The notes under the pieces were generated by a model, which did no database searches, had not been told where the DNA came from, and was given only the letters and a program-made list of their open reading frames with translations. From a virus, in the IMG/VR virus record IMGVR_UViG_3300018481_000013, positions 1-41,089 of that record: DNA of 41,089 nucleotides. One strand, written 5' to 3'. Below are positions 37,342 through 41,089 of this stretch, one piece after another. Position numbers and translations under genes: made by a program. Numbering within the stretch: position 1 is the first letter of the stretch; every line of letters begins with the position of its first letter.

Positions 37342-38715
37342 ATGTTTCCTGCTATTGCTGAAGCGTGGCGCGACTGGCGCGGCGACCGAAAGACAATTCA
37401 AGGCCTCGGCCTGAAAGAAGCGCTCTCCTTTGACGCGGTGAACGTGTCGGAACTCGCGCGAAATGGCTTCCCGAAACTGTACGACTTAATGGGCGGCGGG
37501 GTTCCGGCATGGTCCGGTGAGTCTGTCTCGGTCTCGACTGCGCTGAATCACTCGGTTGTATGGGCGTGTTACCGCATCATTGCCGAGACTACGGCCTGTA
37601 TGCCGCTGTCGATCCTTCAGAAGCGGGACGGCTCGCGGCGCGTCGCTGCTGAGCTGCCGGCGCATAGGCTACTGCATGATGAGCCAAACGAGCAAATGTC
37701 GGATCTCGAGTTTCGAGAAGGGATCACGGGCCATACTTTGCTGCGCGGGAACGGTTACGGCCGCATTCTGCGACGGCCGGCGACGGGGGAAGCGGTTGCA
37801 ATTTACCCTGCAGGACCGCGGGAGATTACCCCGGACAAAGACGGGTCGAATCGACTCGTTTACATCGACAAAGAAGGCAACTCGGCGGAAAAGACGCATG
37901 TGGTCGAAATGGGCAAGCCGCATTCCATTTTGCATGTCCGCGGGCTTGGGTTTAGCGGTCTCGAGGGGCTCTCGGTCGTTGGCGCGGCGCGCCAGTCGAT
38001 CGGATCCGCGCTCGCTGCCGAGAAGTATGTCGGCACGTTCTACGGCAACGGCGGCCGGCTGCCGTACGTTCTGAAGCTCGAGAAAAACTTCCGAAACGAT
38101 CAAGAGTTTGAAAAGTTCCGTGTCGATTGGGAAGCGGTGTACAGGACGCCTAACCGGGCTCCGATCACGCTTCCCGGCATGGAATATCAGCCTATCGGCG
38201 TGACTGCCGAGGATGCTCAATTTCTCGAGACGCGGCAATTTTCGATTGCTGAGGTCTGCCGGTGGTTCCGGATCTCTCCGCACTTGGTCGGCGATCTGTC
38301 GAAAGCTTCCTACAACTCGATTGAGCAATTGGCGATTGAGTTCGTGACGATGACGCTCATGGCGTGGCTTTTGCGGTGGGAAAAAGCGGTTAATCGCTGC
38401 GTTCTGTCTCCGGACGAAAAAGAGAAGGGCTTTTACGCCAAGCATAACGTCGCGGCGTTGCTGCGTGGCGATTTCATGTCACGCATGAAGGGCTACTCGA
38501 TCGCTCTTCAGAACGGCTTAAAAAACATCGACGAATGTCGAGAACTCGAGGATGAAAACCCGCTTGAGGGTAAGGCCGGCAAGGCTCATCACATCCAACT
38601 GAACATGCAGACTATACCCGGCACGGGTGAGCCTACGGCCGCCGAGGCCTCGGCGCTCGCTCGCGGGACTTCGAAGGGCACAAATGCTAACAAAATCACT
38701 AAAGCTGCGGCTTAA
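37342..38715 (+). CDS. Portal protein, HK97 type
   Basis: The 457-residue protein shows the HK97 portal pattern: SVSTALNHSVVWACYRIIAE, LLRGNGYGRILR, the crown/wing segment GLEGLSVVGAARQSIG, and SIAEVCRWFRISPHLVGDLS, then YNSIEQLAIEFVTMTLMAWL. It forms the dodecameric portal ring. ATG 37342. It overlaps the protease gene by 32 bases. Confidence 0.95.
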   Translation: MFPAIAEAWRDWRGDRKTIQGLGLKEALSFDAVNVSELARNGFPKLYDLMGGGVPAWSGESVSVSTALNHSVVWACYRIIAETTACMPLSILQKRDGSRRVAAELPAHRLLHDEPNEQMSDLEFREGITGHTLLRGNGYGRILRRPATGEAVAIYPAGPREITPDKDGSNRLVYIDKEGNSAEKTHVVEMGKPHSILHVRGLGFSGLEGLSVVGAARQSIGSALAAEKYVGTFYGNGGRLPYVLKLEKNFRNDQEFEKFRVDWEAVYRTPNRAPITLPGMEYQPIGVTAEDAQFLETRQFSIAEVCRWFRISPHLVGDLSKASYNSIEQLAIEFVTMTLMAWLLRWEKAVNRCVLSPDEKEKGFYAKHNVAALLRGDFMSRMKGYSIALQNGLKNIDECRELEDENPLEGKAGKAHHIQLNMQTIPGTGEPTAAEASALARGTSKGTNANKITKAAA

Positions 38716-39565
38716 AGAACTCGACGAGTCGGGTAAGTTTATCGGGCTGTCTTCTGTCTACGGTAATCGGGACTATGGCGGCGACGTGATGGTCAAGGGA
38801 GCGTTTACGAAAACGCTCAAGGATTCGGGCGGAAAGTTCCCGTTACTGTACGGCCACAAGATCAATGTAGGTGTGTCCTATTGCGAGGATACCGACGAAG
38901 GGCTTCAGACGACGGGCTTTCTGAATCTCGAGAAACAAGTCGGGAAGGATTTGCTTTCGGACATGCGTTTTTACAAAGAGCACGGGCTCGAGTTCGGCAT
39001 GTCGATCGGGTACCTGCCGGTGTCGGGCAAGGTTGAGCAAAAGGCCGACGGTCGATACCTCAAAGAGGTACAGCTCTTTGAGAACACTCTAACCGAGATG
39101 CCCATGAATACGCGAGCGCGTGTACAGGAGTTGAAAGAGCTCGTTCTCTCGCATAAGGCCGATTTCACGACGGAACTCGAGGTAATCGAGACCTATGCAA
39201 AGCGCTATCAAATGATGAGTGCGCTCGAGACTGCGCTCTATACGATCACCTGGGCAAGCGATCTCACGGTCGAGCAAAAAATGTCTCAGCTCGACGAAAC
39301 GCTCTCGCAGTTTGTTCAGGCGTATCTCGGGCATATGCCGAAATTCTTCGCTCTGACGGAGTCCCCGTATAAAGACGCGGTCTCGGCGATCGAGACGAAG
39401 GAAGCCCGCGAAATTTTCAACGGTTCGCGGATTACCGCGGCCGAAAATAGTCTTCGCTCACTGATTACCTCAGCCGAGCATAAGGACGCCGAGCCGATTG
39501 CTCACTCGGGCGTGCTGGCGGGTGTTGATAGGGTTCTCGCCACCATAAAGAGCTTGGCGGTCTAG
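38684..39565 (+). CDS. Prohead protease, HK97 type
   Basis: The 293-residue protein has GNRDYGGDVMVKGAF near 27-41, LLYGH with catalytic H58, and EFGMSIGY with catalytic S107, the U35/HK97 protease layout. It removes scaffold and the capsid N-terminus during maturation. ATG 38684 follows GAAGGG at good spacing inside the portal gene. The C-terminal 120 residues are helical and charged, as scaffold-like tails are. Confidence 0.92.
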   Translation: MLTKSLKLRLKELDESGKFIGLSSVYGNRDYGGDVMVKGAFTKTLKDSGGKFPLLYGHKINVGVSYCEDTDEGLQTTGFLNLEKQVGKDLLSDMRFYKEHGLEFGMSIGYLPVSGKVEQKADGRYLKEVQLFENTLTEMPMNTRARVQELKELVLSHKADFTTELEVIETYAKRYQMMSALETALYTITWASDLTVEQKMSQLDETLSQFVQAYLGHMPKFFALTESPYKDAVSAIETKEAREIFNGSRITAAENSLRSLITSAEHKDAEPIAHSGVLAGVDRVLATIKSLAV

Positions 39566-39631
39566 CCGGCCGTTCGCTCGTTCCTCTGTCATTTCCGTTT
39601 TCAAACAATTTCATACGTAAGAGGTGTGTCC

Positions 39632-40828
39632 GTGGAAGGAATCGAAGTAAAGCTCGGCGAGATTGAGTCGGGCATTAAGAGCTTGGCCGCAAAGTCGGCC
39701 GAGGAAGTTAAGAGTCTAGGGTCTACTCAGACCGAGACTAAAGAAGCGCTCGCGAAGTTGCAAAAGAACTTTGACGAGATGGTCATCAAGATGAATCGGC
39801 CGGGCGCCGGGTCCGAAGAGAAAGGCCTCGGGGTTGAGCTGAAGGAAAACGAGTCGATCGCTCGCTTGATGCATGACGGCCGCGGCCGTGCGTCGATCAC
39901 GATCAAGGGCGGTTTGCTCGGTCTCGAGCGCAAGACCACGATCACGAGTACCTCGATCTCAACGTCGGGCAATGACTCGATGACATCGGGTGTCCTGGGA
40001 ATCGATCGTACTGCCGGGATTGTCGGCGCGGCGCGTCGTCGGGTGTTCCTGCGCGACTTGCTGACGTCTATTCCGACGTCGCTTCCGTCGATCGACTACG
40101 TGAAGGTCGAGACCGATGTAGCGGACGGCGCGGTGCAGAGTCCGGAAGGCAACACGCTTTCCGAGAACGCTCTCAGCTTCACCACTGCAACCGCATCGGT
40201 TCGCACTCTCGGTACCTGGATGCCGGCAACCTGCCAGATTTTGGAGGACTTCGCCGGTCTCGAGGGGTTCATCGGTTCTTCGCTCCGTTACGCGGTTCGT
40301 AAAGAAGAAGAAGACCAGATGCTCTCGGGCGACAATCTCGGTCAGAATCTGAATGGTCTGATCACTCAGGCGACGGCCTTCAATACCGGTCTGTTGACCG
40401 CGTCCGATGGTTGGGAATATGCCGACATGATCGGCCGCGCATTGCAGCAAATCGAAGTCGCGGACGAAACAGGCGCGGGCTTCGTGGCGTTGCATCCGTC
40501 GATTTGGTGGTCTATCCGTCTGCAGAAGAATTCTCAGGGTGATTACATCTATGGGAATCCGGCGCAAGGCGATGGCAACTTTAGCCTGTTCGGGCTGACT
40601 CCAATCCGGACGAACGCGGTAAGCGCGACGCAGTGGCTTGTTGGTTCGGCTTCTCCGACTTCTGCGGTCATTCGCGACCGCGGCGAGCTGACGGTCGAAA
40701 TCTCCACCGAGGACGGCGACAACTTCAAAAAGGGGTTGGTGTCCGTTCGTGCAATGGAGCGGCTCGCTCTGGTGTGCTTCCGGCCTGCCTCGTACATCAA
40801 AGGCACGTTTACGCAATCTCCGGCATAG
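39632..40828 (+). CDS. Major capsid protein, HK97 type
   Basis: The 398-residue protein has an N-terminal coiled coil (about 1-65, EGIEVKLGEIESGIKSLAAK), the delta domain removed by the protease, then the HK97 fold (SIDYVKVETDVADGAVQSPE; EGNTLSENALSFTTATASVR; GFVALHPSIWWSIRLQKNSQ). Residues 102-119 are rich in Ser/Thr (TTITSTSISTSGNDSMTS), a possible glycosylation patch on the mature N-arm. GTG 39632 has AAGAGG seven bases upstream; GTG 39626 is a second choice. A hairpin follows the stop. Confidence 0.95.
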   Translation: MEGIEVKLGEIESGIKSLAAKSAEEVKSLGSTQTETKEALAKLQKNFDEMVIKMNRPGAGSEEKGLGVELKENESIARLMHDGRGRASITIKGGLLGLERKTTITSTSISTSGNDSMTSGVLGIDRTAGIVGAARRRVFLRDLLTSIPTSLPSIDYVKVETDVADGAVQSPEGNTLSENALSFTTATASVRTLGTWMPATCQILEDFAGLEGFIGSSLRYAVRKEEEDQMLSGDNLGQNLNGLITQATAFNTGLLTASDGWEYADMIGRALQQIEVADETGAGFVALHPSIWWSIRLQKNSQGDYIYGNPAQGDGNFSLFGLTPIRTNAVSATQWLVGSASPTSAVIRDRGELTVEISTEDGDNFKKGLVSVRAMERLALVCFRPASYIKGTFTQSPA

Positions 40829-40849
40829 TCCGGGGCTTTTCCTTGTGGG

Positions 40850-40890
40850 GGCGGCTCGCTTTGTGAGTCGCCTCTTCTTTTCGGTTCTTT
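40850..40890 (+). terminator. Hairpin/terminator after the capsid gene
   Basis: GGCGGCTC (40850-40857) pairs with GAGTCGCC (40865-40872) with one G-T pair around a 7-base loop, followed by TCTTCTTTTC and later TTCTTTTTT. It sits 21 bases after the capsid stop and shares layout with the second tail-operon terminator. Confidence 0.72.
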
Positions 40891-40901
40891 TTTCCTCTCT
40901 T

Positions 40902-41089
40902 ATGGTCCGCTTGGTTGCTCTCCACGATCTGTACAACAGAAATGAATACGGGCGCGTTGCTTGTGGGGCCGAGTTCTCGGTCCGGGCGTCGATCGCGCGG
41001 CAATTGATTCAACAGGGCTCGGCGCGTGCTGCGTACGAAACGAAAGTGATAACGCCGATCGCGTCGGGGGTGTCGGCCGAGTCGGCCGG
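40902..41089 (+). CDS. 5' part of small head-associated protein (continues at base 3)
   Basis: ATG 40902 opens MVRLVALHDLYNRNEYGRVA, followed by CGAEFSVRASIARQLIQQGS, typical of the small proteins that follow HK97 capsid genes. The frame is open to the contig end and continues after the join to 296. See the entry at 3-296 for the doubtful C-terminal half. Confidence 0.6.
   Translation, partial: MVRLVALHDLYNRNEYGRVACGAEFSVRASIARQLIQQGSARAAYETKVITPIASGVSAESA
40969..41089. repeat. Terminal direct repeat, right copy
   Basis: Identical to bases 1-121; closes the molecule to about 40,968 bp. Bases 40969-41089 duplicate the left end and should be counted once in a circular map. Confidence 0.95.

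Overview
The window is one complete double-stranded DNA tailed-phage genome written out as a linear contig. Bases 1-121 are repeated exactly at 40969-41089, so the molecule closes into a circle of about 40,968 bp, and one small gene runs across the join. The structural genes are of the HK97 type (P27-like small terminase, large terminase, portal, prohead protease, major capsid protein, neck and tail genes with a 1786-residue tape measure), so the virion should be a long-tailed siphovirus. The GH24 endolysin and the high GC content, with many GGCCGG and CGATCG words, fit a phage of a high-GC Gram-negative bacterium. The host cannot be fixed from the sequence; a secreted glycosidase-like protein gives only a weak hint of an environmental bacterium.

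Layout. The rightward late region starts near 34.1 kb with a possible holin, a PLD-fold protein and two tandem small-terminase-like genes. It continues with the large terminase, which is split into an ATPase ORF and a nuclease ORF, then portal, protease and major capsid protein. After crossing the contig ends it enters an unusual 6-kb block (145-6136) between capsid and neck genes. This block holds five GT-A-type glycosyltransferases, two class I methyltransferases, one PIG-L/LmbE-type deacetylase and one LamG/beta-helix-cap fibre protein. Its last seven genes overlap by 4 to 11 bases. Neck and tail genes follow (6163-17850), including an embedded Ogr/Delta-like zinc-finger gene, a -1 frameshift pair of tail chaperones, the tape measure, one large hub protein and a LamG tip protein. 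Two intrinsic terminators close the region.

The leftward (minus-strand) region, 26.8 to 18.1 kb, is the early/regulatory side. It encodes a winged-helix protein with an acidic linker, an HNH protein, and a chain of small overlapping genes of which at least five carry Cys-pair zinc-ribbon motifs. Further along are a SpoIIAA-like protein and a DNA methyltransferase fused to a PD-(D/E)XK domain, flanked by 50-bp imperfect direct repeats. A possible control region lies at 25.9-26.9 kb, with tandem 24-bp repeats, an 18-bp perfect palindrome, a candidate sigma70 promoter and two overlapping face-to-face promoters.

The rightward middle region, 27.0 to 34.0 kb, has two paralogous small proteins, a sigma-region-4-like regulator, a membrane coiled-coil protein, a secreted glycosidase-like protein, a serine recombinase, the GH24 endolysin and an HNH nuclease. 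The best candidate for an undescribed system is the glycosyltransferase/methyltransferase/deacetylase cassette. Its place directly after the capsid gene, and the Ser/Thr-rich segment of the capsid protein, suggest virion glycosylation (inference).
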